Positions 10,654 to 18,600 of a stretch of DNA of 20,291 bases are shown here, in pieces. The notes beneath the pieces are model-generated. The model was not told the DNA's origin and made no database searches. It worked only from the letters and a program-made list of their open reading frames with translations. Position 1 is the stretch's first letter, and each line of letters opens with the position of its first letter. Both the position numbers and the translations under genes were made by a program. The stretch is from an uncultured Erythrobacteraceae bacterium (GTDB lineage Bacteria; Pseudomonadota; Alphaproteobacteria; Sphingomonadales; Sphingomonadaceae). The DNA is taken from assembly GCA_946482075.1 (NCBI GenBank), contig CAMLQG010000064.1:1-20291 (forward strand), written 5' to 3'.

Positions 10654-11538
10654 ATGACGACCTCTCGACCGATCGATGATTTCCTCGCCATGCTCGCGGC
10701 GGAGCGGGGTGCTGCCGCCAACACGCTTGCCGCCTATCGCCGGGATCTCGAAGGCGCGGAGGATATGCTCGGCGATCTCGCGTGCGCGGATACGGCGGCG
10801 CTCGGCCGGCTCGCGAAAGGCTGGTCCGATCTTGCGCCTTCGTCTCTCGCGCGAAAGGCTTCCGCGCTCCGTCAGTTCTTCGGCTTCCTGGTGGATGAAG
10901 GCCGGCGGGAGGACGATCCGTCGTCCGCCCTCCCGCGCCCGGCCACGCGCCGCCCGCTGCCGCGCATCCTCGACCATGCCGAAGTCGAAGCATTGATGGT
11001 GCAGGCGGAGGACGAGGCGGAGACGGGCAAGCCCGATGCGGTGCGCATGCTGACGCTGATTGAACTGCTCTATGGCTCCGGCCTGCGGGCGAGCGAACTG
11101 GTCGCGCTGCCGCTATCCGCCGTTCCGCGCGATGCGCCGTTCCTGACGGTCACGGGCAAGGGCGGGCAATCGCGCATGGTGCCGGTAAGCAGGCGGGCGG
11201 GGGAGGCCCTGTCGCGCTGGCTGGCGGTACGGCCGCAGGAAGGGCGGTTCCTGTTTTCCTCGCGCGGCAAGCATCTGAGCCGGGTGCGCCTGTTCCAGCT
11301 GCTGCGTGCGCTCGCGGTGCGCGCCGGAATCCCGCCCGAGAAGGTCAGTCCCCACGTGCTGCGCCATGCCTTCGCGACGCATCTGCTGGAAGGCGGGGCG
11401 GATCTGCGCATCCTCCAGACGCTGCTGGGCCATGCCGATATCGCGACCACCCAGATCTACACACATGTGGAAAGTGCCAGACTCGTCGCACTGGTGAATG
11501 AACGACATCCCCTTGCCCGCCGCGCGCGGGGGGACTAG
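10654..11538 (+). CDS. xerD: Tyrosine recombinase XerD
   Basis: Site-specific recombinase that with XerC resolves chromosome dimers at dif. The 294 residues have an N-terminal SAM-like core-binding domain (to about 95) and a catalytic domain with the full set Arg145 (GSGLRASEL), Lys169 ([10 protein letters not shown]), His234 and Arg237 (SPHVLRHAF), His260 (LLGHADI) and Tyr269 (TTQIYTHV). XerD is preferred over XerC from the C-terminal wording ([14 protein letters not shown]). The ATG at 10654 is chosen because GGAAGGGG lies 6 bases upstream. A longer frame from 10594 would overlap the preceding gene and adds non-family residues. It is 10 bases from accA, so the two are co-transcribed. It looks like a housekeeping Xer, not a phage integrase. 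Confidence 0.94.
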   Translation: MTTSRPIDDFLAMLAAERGAAANTLAAYRRDLEGAEDMLGDLACADTAALGRLAKGWSDLAPSSLARKASALRQFFGFLVDEGRREDDPSSALPRPATRRPLPRILDHAEVEALMVQAEDEAETGKPDAVRMLTLIELLYGSGLRASELVALPLSAVPRDAPFLTVTGKGGQSRMVPVSRRAGEALSRWLAVRPQEGRFLFSSRGKHLSRVRLFQLLRALAVRAGIPPEKVSPHVLRHAFATHLLEGGADLRILQTLLGHADIATTQIYTHVESARLVALVNERHPLARRARGD

Positions 11539-11548
11539 CGGAGTGTCC

Positions 11549-12496
11549 ATGATCTCGTATCTCGAATTCGAAAAGCCCGTCGCCGCGCTCGAAGCGCGCA
11601 TCGCGGAACTGCGCGCCGCCGCCGAAGGCGACGATGTCGACATCTCCAACGAGCTTCAGCGCCTCGAGCAGAAGAGCGCGGACCTGCTGTCGAGCACCTA
11701 TTCGGCGCTGACGCCGTGGCAGAAGACGCAGGTCGCACGGCACCCGATGCGACCCCATTTCCGGGACTACGTCGCCCGGATCTTCGACGATTTCATGCCG
11801 CTGGGCGGCGATCGCTACTATGGCGAGGATGAAGCGATCATAGGCGGCCTCGCCCGGCTCGGAGACCGGCGCGTGATGCTGATCGGGCACGAGAAGGGCC
11901 ACGACACCGAAAGCCGCATCCGCCACAATTTCGGCATGGGCAAGCCCGAAGGCTATCGCAAGGCGATCCGCCTGATGGAGATGGCCGGGCGTTTCGGCAT
12001 TCCGGTAGTGACGCTGGTGGATACGTCGGGCGCATTCCCCGGCGTGGAAGCGGAAGAACGCGGACAGGCGGAAGCCATCGCGCGGTCCACCGAAGCCTGC
12101 CTGGCGCTCCCCGTGCCGATGGTGGCGACGATCGTGGGCGAAGGCGGCTCCGGCGGTGCCGTGGCGCTGGCCAGCGCCGAACGCGTGCTGATGCTGGAGC
12201 ATGCGGTCTATTCGGTGATCTCGCCCGAAGGCTGCGCTTCGATCCTGTGGCGCACGGCGGAGAAAGCGCCCGAGGCCGCCGAAGCGATGAAGATCACCGC
12301 GCAGCACCTGCTGAAGCTCGGGGTGATCGACCGCGTGGTGCCGGAGCCCGTGGGCGGCGCCCATCGCGATCCGGCGGCGGCTACGGCCATGCTGGGCACC
12401 GCGATCGGGGAAGAGCTCGACGCGCTGTCGGGCAAGAGCGCGAAGGACTTGCAGCGGATGCGGGAAAACCGCTTCCTGCGGATCGGGGAAGGCTAG
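11549..12496 (+). CDS. accA: Acetyl-CoA carboxylase carboxyltransferase alpha subunit
   Basis: Transfers the carboxyl group from biotin to acetyl-CoA to make malonyl-CoA, the first committed step of fatty acid synthesis, together with AccD. The ATG at 11549 gives 315 residues, near the E. coli length of 319, beginning [10 protein letters not shown] as in the family. A longer frame from 11498 overlaps xerD and is rejected. Characteristic segments are the coiled N-terminal helix (LEARIAELR), [16 protein letters not shown], the oxyanion-forming [12 protein letters not shown] and [12 protein letters not shown]. It follows xerD by 10 bases with GGAG before the start. AccB, AccC and AccD are elsewhere. 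Note that this biotin-dependent enzyme is distinct from the PccA encoded earlier. Confidence 0.97.
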   Translation: MISYLEFEKPVAALEARIAELRAAAEGDDVDISNELQRLEQKSADLLSSTYSALTPWQKTQVARHPMRPHFRDYVARIFDDFMPLGGDRYYGEDEAIIGGLARLGDRRVMLIGHEKGHDTESRIRHNFGMGKPEGYRKAIRLMEMAGRFGIPVVTLVDTSGAFPGVEAEERGQAEAIARSTEACLALPVPMVATIVGEGGSGGAVALASAERVLMLEHAVYSVISPEGCASILWRTAEKAPEAAEAMKITAQHLLKLGVIDRVVPEPVGGAHRDPAAATAMLGTAIGEELDALSGKSAKDLQRMRENRFLRIGEG

Positions 12497-12565
12497 GGAG
12501 CCGCCACAAGATGTATCCGTTCCGCGCAGGTGCCTCGACTGCGATCGACACGAACGGAGGAAGAT

Positions 12566-12601
12566 ATTTCGAGTTGCGGGCAGGGAACCAAGTCTCGAAA
12601 T
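12566..12601. promoter_or_regulatory. Inverted repeat upstream of the M48 protease gene
   Basis: Perfect 8-bp arms ATTTCGAG (12566-12573) and CTCGAAAT (12594-12601) are separated by 20 bases, about 60 bases before the protease start. This could be an operator pair for a dimeric regulator or a leader hairpin. I could not place a convincing -35/-10. Confidence 0.35.
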
Positions 12602-12664
12602 CGAATGTTCCGAAGCAGCCATAAGAGTGGCCTTCGCGCCGCATTGCAGGAGAAGGAACCCATC

Positions 12665-14179
12665 ATGCCGCGAGTCAGATCCCGTCTATCCCTCATCCTG
12701 CTGGCGACCGCCGCTCTGGCCATACCCGCAACCATCGGCTTCGCACCCGGCGCGACATCGCCCGCAAGCGCGAAGCAGACCAGATCCGTCAGCACCGTCA
12801 CCGCCATTTCCGCCGCCGACCGCAAGCAGGGTGCTGAAGCGCATCCGCAGCTCCTCGCCGAATTCGGCGGCGCGCAGATCGGATCGCAGGCCGATTACGT
12901 GATCGGCGTGGGCAAGAACATTTCCATCCAGTCCGGTCTCAGCAATGCGCGGGACGATTTCACGGTCACGCTGCTCAATTCCTCGATCAACAACGCCTTC
13001 GCGATCCCCGGCGGCTATGTCTATGTCACCCGGCAACTCGTCGGCCTGATGAACAGCGAGGCGGAACTCGCAGGCGTGCTCGGCCATGAAGTCGGCCATG
13101 TCGCCGCACGCCATTCGGCCAAGCGGCAGGCGAAGGCGCAGCAGAACGCGATCATCGGAGTGCTGGGTCAGATTCTCTCCGGCGTTCTCCTGGGCGACAG
13201 CGCCTTGGGGCAACTCGGCCAGAAGATCTCCTCCACCGTGCCGCAGCTCGCCACGCTGCGCTATTCGCGGACGCAGGAATTGCAGGCGGACGATCTCGGC
13301 ATCCAGTATCTGAAGCGCGCCGGATATGATCCGCGCGCGATGGCTTCCGTGCTGCAAAACCTGGCGGCGCAGAATTCGCTGGACGCCCAGCTGCAGGGGC
13401 AGAGCGCCAAGATGCCCGAATGGGCCTCGACCCATCCCGATCCCGCTTCGCGCGTGCGCACCGCGCTCGCCAAGGCGGGAACGGGCGCCGGCGGCAACCT
13501 CAACCGGGACACCTTCCTGAGCAGGATCAGCGGCATCATGTATGGCGATGATCCCCAGCAGGGCGCAATCGAAGGCCAGACCTTCATCCATCCGGTGTTC
13601 CGCTTCGCCTTCACCGTTCCGGCCGGCTATGTGATGGTCAACGGGACGCGGACGGTTTCGGTCAGCGGGCAGAGCGGCAAGGGCGAACTGACGAGCGCTG
13701 CCTATTCGGGCGATCTCGACGCCTATATCCGCACCGCATTCAACGGTCTCGCCGGCCAGGGGAAGACTCTGGCCCCTCAGAGCATCCAGAGGACGAGCGT
13801 CAACGGAATTCCCGCCGCTTACGGTACGGCGCGAGTCATGTCGGGCAACAGCCAGGTGGACGTCGTGATCTTCGCCTACGAATTCGCGAAGGACAGGGCG
13901 TTCCATTTCGCAGCGATCACGCCGGCGGGCCAGTCGAACGTCTTCTCGTCGATGTTCTCTTCGATGAAGCGGATCAGCGCAGCCGATGCCGCGGCGATCA
14001 AGCCGCGCAGGGTCGAAGTGGTGACCGTAAAGAACGGCGACACCGTCACGTCGCTGGCGAAGCGCATGGCTTTCGCCAATTCGCAGGAAGCGCGTTTCCG
14101 GGTTTTGAACGGACTGGGCGCGAATGCCACGGTTTCCGCCGGTCAGAAAGTGAAGATCGTGGTCCAGACGGCCAGTTGA
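12665..14179 (+). CDS. Exported M48-family metalloprotease with C-terminal LysM-like domain
   Basis: A 504-residue probable periplasmic zinc endopeptidase. The signal peptide (about residues 1-36, cleavage near ASA) is preceded by basic residues. The M48 catalytic domain has HEVGH at 141-145 (His141, Glu142, His145) and the downstream ligand Glu205 in ELQADDLG. A middle beta-rich section (about 290-445, from TFIHPVFRFAFTVPAGY) follows. Last comes a LysM-like segment of about 45 residues (VKNGDTVTSLAKRM to VSAGQKVKIVV) likely to bind peptidoglycan. The ATG at 12665 is chosen for its signal peptide and the GAAGGAA ribosome site 6 bases upstream; a longer frame from 12530 or 12605 lacks these. 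It resembles BepA/LoiP-like proteases in the catalytic part. A role in outer-membrane protein or envelope quality control is inferred. Confidence 0.88.
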   Translation: MPRVRSRLSLILLATAALAIPATIGFAPGATSPASAKQTRSVSTVTAISAADRKQGAEAHPQLLAEFGGAQIGSQADYVIGVGKNISIQSGLSNARDDFTVTLLNSSINNAFAIPGGYVYVTRQLVGLMNSEAELAGVLGHEVGHVAARHSAKRQAKAQQNAIIGVLGQILSGVLLGDSALGQLGQKISSTVPQLATLRYSRTQELQADDLGIQYLKRAGYDPRAMASVLQNLAAQNSLDAQLQGQSAKMPEWASTHPDPASRVRTALAKAGTGAGGNLNRDTFLSRISGIMYGDDPQQGAIEGQTFIHPVFRFAFTVPAGYVMVNGTRTVSVSGQSGKGELTSAAYSGDLDAYIRTAFNGLAGQGKTLAPQSIQRTSVNGIPAAYGTARVMSGNSQVDVVIFAYEFAKDRAFHFAAITPAGQSNVFSSMFSSMKRISAADAAAIKPRRVEVVTVKNGDTVTSLAKRMAFANSQEARFRVLNGLGANATVSAGQKVKIVVQTAS

Positions 14180-14197
14180 ACCACGGATTTCCGCCCC

Positions 14198-14233
14198 AAA
14201 AAAGAAAAGGCGGCGAGTTGCCTCGCCGCCTTT
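14198..14233. terminator. Two-way intrinsic terminator
   Basis: A perfect 12-bp stem (14206-14217 with 14222-14233) with a 4-base loop (TTGC). Read on the - strand it is followed by a long T-rich tail (complement of the A-rich 14198-14208), so it strongly terminates the Flp pilin transcript. On the + strand it follows the M48 stop but has only three T residues. Confidence 0.92.
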
Positions 14234-14256
14234 CCTGTTGATTTCACCCAGCCGGA

Positions 14257-14439
14257 TTACGGCGTGACGGTGTTGTTGGCTTCGAGCTCATCGCTCACGG
14301 TCGTGAACGTCTGCGAGAGCTGGTCACCCAGCGTACCCATGGCGGTGATCGCGGCGACGGCGATCAGAGCAGCGATCAGGCCGTATTCGATGGCAGTGGC
14401 GCCAGCTTCGTCACGAAGCAGCTTGTTGATGAACTTCAT
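14257..14439 (-). CDS. flp: Flp/type IVb pilin (first copy)
   Basis: A 60-residue pilin precursor. The leader MKFINKLLRDEAG ends in Gly, followed by mature ATAIEYGLIAALIAVAA with the conserved Glu at mature position 5 and Tyr at 6, the mark of prepilin peptidase substrates in the Flp/Tad system. The hydrophobic helix runs through residues 18-40, with a short polar tail (SDELEANNTVTP). An ideal ribosome site, AGGAGA, lies 6 bases before the ATG. The terminator lies just downstream on the same strand. No tad/cpa assembly genes are visible, so the pilin may be a stand-alone or distant part of such a locus. It forms a tandem pair with the second copy upstream, about 100 bases apart. Confidence 0.94.
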   Translation of the reverse strand: MKFINKLLRDEAGATAIEYGLIAALIAVAAITAMGTLGDQLSQTFTTVSDELEANNTVTP

Positions 14440-14540
14440 TGACAGTCTCCTGGTTCAGTCTTCTTACCCGTCTCTTCCCCCTGTTCAGGGACCGAGCATC
14501 TTCGGAAATAACTCGAAGGTGTTGATAAATTCCTAAGGTC

Positions 14541-14732
14541 TCAAGCGTCTCCCATAACCCCTAAAACAGCGGCGGTGACTCTTGCCCAGATGCCGTTGTT
14601 TTCATCCGCTACAGTGCGGAACGAGGCTACAATTGCGAGAAAGACCAAAGAAACGATCAGGCCATACTCAATGGCCGTCGCTCCCGCTCGGTTGCGCAGC
14701 AATATTTTCAAGAATGAACCGCGCGCCCGCAT
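14541..14732 (-). CDS. Flp/type IVb pilin (second, divergent copy)
   Basis: A 63-residue pilin-like precursor with leader RNRAG followed by mature ATAIEYGLIVSLVFLAI, so it keeps the Gly cleavage point, Glu5 and Tyr6. The C-terminal part (FRTVADENNGIWARVTAAV) is quite unlike the first copy, so this is not a recent duplicate; it may be a minor or pseudopilin-like subunit. The start is uncertain: ATG at 14732 has no clear Shine-Dalgarno and a 6-bp hairpin sits directly upstream, while TTG at 14711 would give an MKILLRNRAG leader that matches the family better. The longer frame from 14906 adds unlike residues and overlaps mutT. It diverges from mutT. Confidence 0.82.
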   Translation of the reverse strand: MRARGSFLKILLRNRAGATAIEYGLIVSLVFLAIVASFRTVADENNGIWARVTAAVLGVMGDA

Positions 14733-14735
14733 TGG

Positions 14736-14750
14736 ATTCCGCCCCGGAAT
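14736..14750 (-). promoter_or_regulatory. Hairpin at the second pilin's ribosome site
   Basis: Perfect 6-bp arms ATTCCG and CGGAAT flank a 3-base loop (GGG on the - strand), ending 3 bases before the ATG. The G-rich loop is the only ribosome-site-like sequence, so the hairpin could limit translation. Confidence 0.4.
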
Positions 14751-14808
14751 ATGGTTCTGACAGGCTGGCTTTTGGCCGTAATCCCTTAACAATTGGTTTC
14801 GAAGGACT

Positions 14809-15237
14809 GTGCGACTGGAAAATTCTCCGACATGGCTGCTCGTGGTCGCGGCCGCTTTCCTGGACGCGGATGGGCGTTTGCTCATGCAGAAAAGGCCTCC
14901 GGGCAAGCATCATGCGGGCATGTGGGAGTTTCCGGGCGGCAAGGTCGAACCGGGCGAAACGCCCGTGGATGCGTTGATTCGCGAGATCGTCGAGGAGTTG
15001 GCGGTCGATCTTCGGCATGATGCGCTGGTGCCCGCCGGCTTTGCCCAGGTGCCGGGCGAAGGCGCCGTGCCGCCGATTGTCATCCTCCTTTACAGTGTGC
15101 GGGAATGGCGTGGATCGCCGCAGTCATGCGATGGCGCGGAGATCGGCTGGTTCACGCGAGGCGAAGCGGAAGAGCTGACGAAGCCGCCGCTGGATATATC
15201 GCTGCTTTCCGGACTAATCCGATCGGGAGCATTCTAA
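14809..15237 (+). CDS. mutT: 8-oxo-dGTP diphosphatase (MutT, Nudix)
   Basis: Hydrolyses oxidised purine nucleoside triphosphates such as 8-oxo-dGTP to keep them out of DNA. The 142 residues begin with a GTG start at 14809; GAAGG lies 3 bases upstream, which is close, and no better start is visible. The Nudix box reads GGKVEPGETPVDALIREIVEEL followed by AVDL; the four acidic/Arg metal-binding positions (E, RE, EE) are present. The glycine expected after the EE pair (EExGU) is replaced by alanine. N-terminal LLVVAAAFLDADGRLLMQKRP matches MutT strands. It is the first + gene after the pilin pair and lies 45 bases before tRNA-Arg. Confidence 0.9.
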   Translation: MRLENSPTWLLVVAAAFLDADGRLLMQKRPPGKHHAGMWEFPGGKVEPGETPVDALIREIVEELAVDLRHDALVPAGFAQVPGEGAVPPIVILLYSVREWRGSPQSCDGAEIGWFTRGEAEELTKPPLDISLLSGLIRSGAF

Positions 15238-15282
15238 GGGGGTTGCCAAGCCAAGGGCAGCACCCTAAGTGCGCCCTCGTCA

Positions 15283-15359
15283 GCGCCCGTAGCTCAGCTG
15301 GATAGAGCATCAGACTACGAATCTGAGGGTCGGACGTTCGAATCGTTCCGGGCGCGCCA
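15283..15359 (+). tRNA. tRNA-Arg (anticodon ACG), CCA encoded
   Basis: A 77-base cloverleaf. The acceptor stem GCGCCCG (15283-15289) pairs with CGGGCGC (15349-15355). The D arm contains GCTCAGCTGGATAGAGC. Anticodon stem TCAGA/TCTGA (15310-15314, 15322-15326) holds loop CTACGAA with anticodon ACG at 15317-15319. The T arm has TTCGAAT. Discriminator G and CCA (15357-15359) follow. Confidence 0.97.
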
Positions 15360-15367
15360 AGGATTTC

Positions 15368-15403
15368 CGCCGTTCTCTGCCAAGTGCAGGGGGCGGCGTT
15401 TTT
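15368..15403 (+). terminator. Terminator of tRNA-Arg
   Basis: A two-part stem: 15368-15372 pairs with 15394-15398 and CTCTGC (15375-15380) pairs with GCAGGG (15386-15391, one G-U), loop 5 bases. It is followed by five T residues, 8 bases after the tRNA. Confidence 0.85.
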
Positions 15404-15625
15404 CCGTCTAGCAATCACCTGGTAACCACCGCGAGGGATTTCGCCTGTTTTTGGCCTACGCGAATGGGTCAGTTCCGAATCGCGCTATCTGATCTTTTCC
15501 GAAAAGCGCCACTGCGAGGAACCTCCAAAACCTCCGAAACCCAAGCCATGAGGTCCGGGCACCAGCACCGACACGGAACAGGCGCTCGCAGTCCGGCTGA
15601 TATCTTCTGATATTTTATCAGAGGC
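15404..15625. other. Gap between tRNA-Arg terminator and the phage-like gene
   Basis: No convincing gene. On the - strand the frame of the large gene stays open for 46 codons after its TGA (15625-15488) and ends at TAG. A perfect 7-bp hairpin (15606-15622, loop TTT) sits 3 bases past that TGA. A short imperfect tandem (CCTCCAAAA, CCTCCGAAA) occurs at 15522-15539. No copy of the tRNA 3' end is seen here. Confidence 0.5.
15606..15622 (-). terminator. Hairpin just downstream of the large phage-like gene
   Basis: Perfect 7-bp arms TCTGATA/TATCAGA with a 3-base loop begin 3 bases after the - strand stop. The stem is AT-rich and no T run follows, so terminator activity is uncertain. Confidence 0.35.
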
Positions 15626-18600
15626 TCAGCGATCGATCGTAAACCCTGGGGGCGGGGGAGGCATTCCCGCCAGTGGGTTCCTGTTTCCTGCATTGCGCGC
15701 GCCACCAATGACCGGAGCACCAAAGTAGCCGGGGAACGTCGCGTGCAGATGTCCGTCATGGATCAGCAGCTTCGCATTCGGATGGGACTTCAGCACTTGT
15801 TCGCGCAGCCATCCGATCGTCTTCCCTGGTGGCGGTAGCATATCGAGCCCGCCCCCATTGAGATGCGAACTGTTCGTGGCAGGGTGATACCCGCGCGCCC
15901 GAAGGCTTTCATTATACTCCGGCGATCGGTAGCCCGATGTGAAGCGAATGCCGGGAATCGCTTCCTGCAGATCCCGATAGATGTTCACGCCGCCGCTTTC
16001 GCCCTCTATTGAGAAGCCGGGAGGCGGGGGAGGAACCAACCGCGTGGATTCGCCCCGCTTCCCACCTTCTGATCGAGACGAGGGCGCGGGCGGCAGACCG
16101 AGGACGATCGCCTTTGCGTCCTTCCTCGCCCGTTCGAACACCTTTCGCGATGCCTTGAGGCGCGCGGCGTTGTCCATGGCCTCCCAGGCCGGATCGCTGA
16201 CCAGTCCTGCAATGCCGGAATATGCGGAACGACCAGCCATTTCCTGGAGACGATCGTATTGCTCCGGCGTCCAGTCCTGGCGCTCACCCGAAACCGTGTA
16301 CTGCTTGGATGGGAAATCGAAGCGGGCTCCAATTTCGAGCATGGCGCGATTTACCGGATCCTTCTCCAGCTCGCTCACCCGGAACGGCGATAGGAGATCG
16401 GGCCCAAGCTGATCGCGCGTAACCGCCCGTCCCCAGATATCGCGTTGGGGGAGAAGTTCGTCCAACAAGCCGGGTGCGCGCGCCATCAACTCCTCAGTGA
16501 ACGTCTTCCGCTCGCGCTGGGTAGGATCCATTGAACGCGCCGTTTGAGCAGCGAGGTTCGGGATCGCGAATGATGCGCCGAGATTGCGCAGGTAGCCTGT
16601 TCCATACCGCTCAGGGTCCGTCAGGGCGCTGGTCAGATCCGAAACTCCGGACAGCCAGGTCTTGTCGGCAAGCTGCGACATGATCGAGCCAACCATCAGC
16701 ATCGCATAATTGTCGAGCTGCTTTTCGCTCATACCCGCCGCTCGAGTGGCAAGATCGGCCGCAACACCGATCTGCATGGCGAAGGGATCGAGCCGAGAAT
16801 AGCTCACCCACTGATCGCCGATGCGCACGCTGTAGGGCTGCCAGCCATCGGCACGCATGAAGCGGTTCTTGGCCTCATCAGACGGCGCGGCGCCAGTAAT
16901 GCGGCCATCCAGAGCCAGTTCGTAGAACAACAGCCCAATGCCTGTTCCGAGTGTTGACCGCGCAAACGCCAGATCGCGCCGTGCGCCACCAGCCTTAATG
17001 TCGGCCCGCCATTCCTTGAGAAACGGCGCGAGCGGCGACCGCTCAAAACTGAACTTGAGAAGATTGGCCGGCGTCCGGACGAACGTGATCACGGGACGCA
17101 GGAGCGGGAAGTCCCGGACCAATTTCTGGGCATGCTGTCCAATGCCACCGAGGGGACGTTGGAACGTCATATAGCGTGCGAAGTCCAGGGCCTTTTCTTC
17201 GATCTCCGCAGGTGGGTTGGCGGACAGATCAGCCACGCGCTGGGTCAGGGCATCGCCCTGCAATCCTTCCTTGCGAGCCTGACGATATGCCAGGGCGTTG
17301 ATCTCCGCCCGGCGGCTCACACCTTTGAAAAACTCATCGGCTGCGTTCAGCAGCCTGCCTGGCACGCGGATGGCCTCGCCCTTCATGCCCTTGATGGCGC
17401 GCATGTCATGGCCGGCAATCTTGGAAAAGGCGTCCGATGTCTCACCCGTGCGAAGTGCGCGAGTGAGGAATTGCAGCCCCTCGGTTGCTCCCTGCCTCAG
17501 GGAGAAGAGGCGAGCCCCTACCTCGCCGCCCAGGACCCGATCTATCTCCTGGCGCGCGACGATCTGGCGGGCTTTGCCGACAACCGCCGCCAGAGCATGT
17601 TCGGGCATCTGGGAGATGGCCGTCATCGTATTGCCGATGGCATTCACCACATGGGTTTGCGGCCCAGACAGCAGGAAATTGATATATAGCTCCGCCACCT
17701 TGTCCGCGAAGCGAGGATCGGTCAGCTTCCTAACCTTGGTGTTGAACTTACCCGGCCCGCTCTCGACTGCATCAAGGATCATGTCGGCCGCTTCGTGGAT
17801 GCGACGCGTGCCACCCCCTATGTCGCGGATGGATGCCAGCGTTTCGCGCGAGACGTTCCGGCTGTTCGCCATCATCTTGAACTGGGCGAGCGCGCGGCCG
17901 GCTTCGGCAGTGGCGCCGGACACCTGCTCCTGGATGGCAGCGTGCCGCATGATCGCACGGGTCCACGCGGCTTCCAGTTCGTCGCCTGGGATCTCGTACC
18001 GCTTGATGCGTCGGGCGAGGTTCACGAGGTCATTCCCGGAGGCAGCAAGGATTTGACGTGCCGCCAGGGCTTCTTCGGCATTGAGAGCCTGTCCCCGGCG
18101 ACGGGAAAGCAGATCGTCAGCCGTCATGCCAAGCTCGGACGCGAGCCGTTCGGTCTCGCCCTGCGTCACCCTCCCGCGCGTGGCAGCGTCAAAACCGATC
18201 CGGTCATTGAACTGCGTGAGCGCACGCCGGATGTCCTGCGGCGTATCCAGCTTGTCGAGATTGATATTGCCAGCGAAGTCCGGACCACCAGCGGGCCATT
18301 CCTCATAGGCCTGCACAGGCGGAAGCGGCTGGGGTTCATCGGCCGGTGTGGACCGATCCTGATAGATTGGACCATCCTGCAGACGCTGTTCAAGGTCGAG
18401 GCGATCAGTACGGGCGCCTTCGAAGCGATCAATCTGCTCCAGATCCTCGGGAAGGAAGCGACGATTGCGCCCCTCATAGGTATCCCGGAAGGTATCCAGA
18501 AACTCGTTGATGCTGGGGCGCTCGGTATGATCGGGAAAGTAACCATCTTCCCATGCTCGTAGCGCGGCATCGTCCAGCGTCATGCCCTGATCGCTCACAA

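Noticed and set aside
10654..11538. Tyrosine recombinase as integrase of the element at tRNA-Arg
   Set aside because: Its sequence pattern is housekeeping XerD, it is co-transcribed with accA and lies over 3.7 kb on the other side of the tRNA.
15522..15539. CCTCCAAAA/CCTCCGAAA tandem as the start of a CRISPR or att repeat
   Set aside because: Only two imperfect 9-base copies with no spacer structure; more likely chance or Gly-rich codon repetition on the other strand.
17298..18562. Long + strand frames (about 250 codons each) within the phage-like gene
   Set aside because: They lie opposite a frame with clear domain content, and their composition is that of antisense translation.
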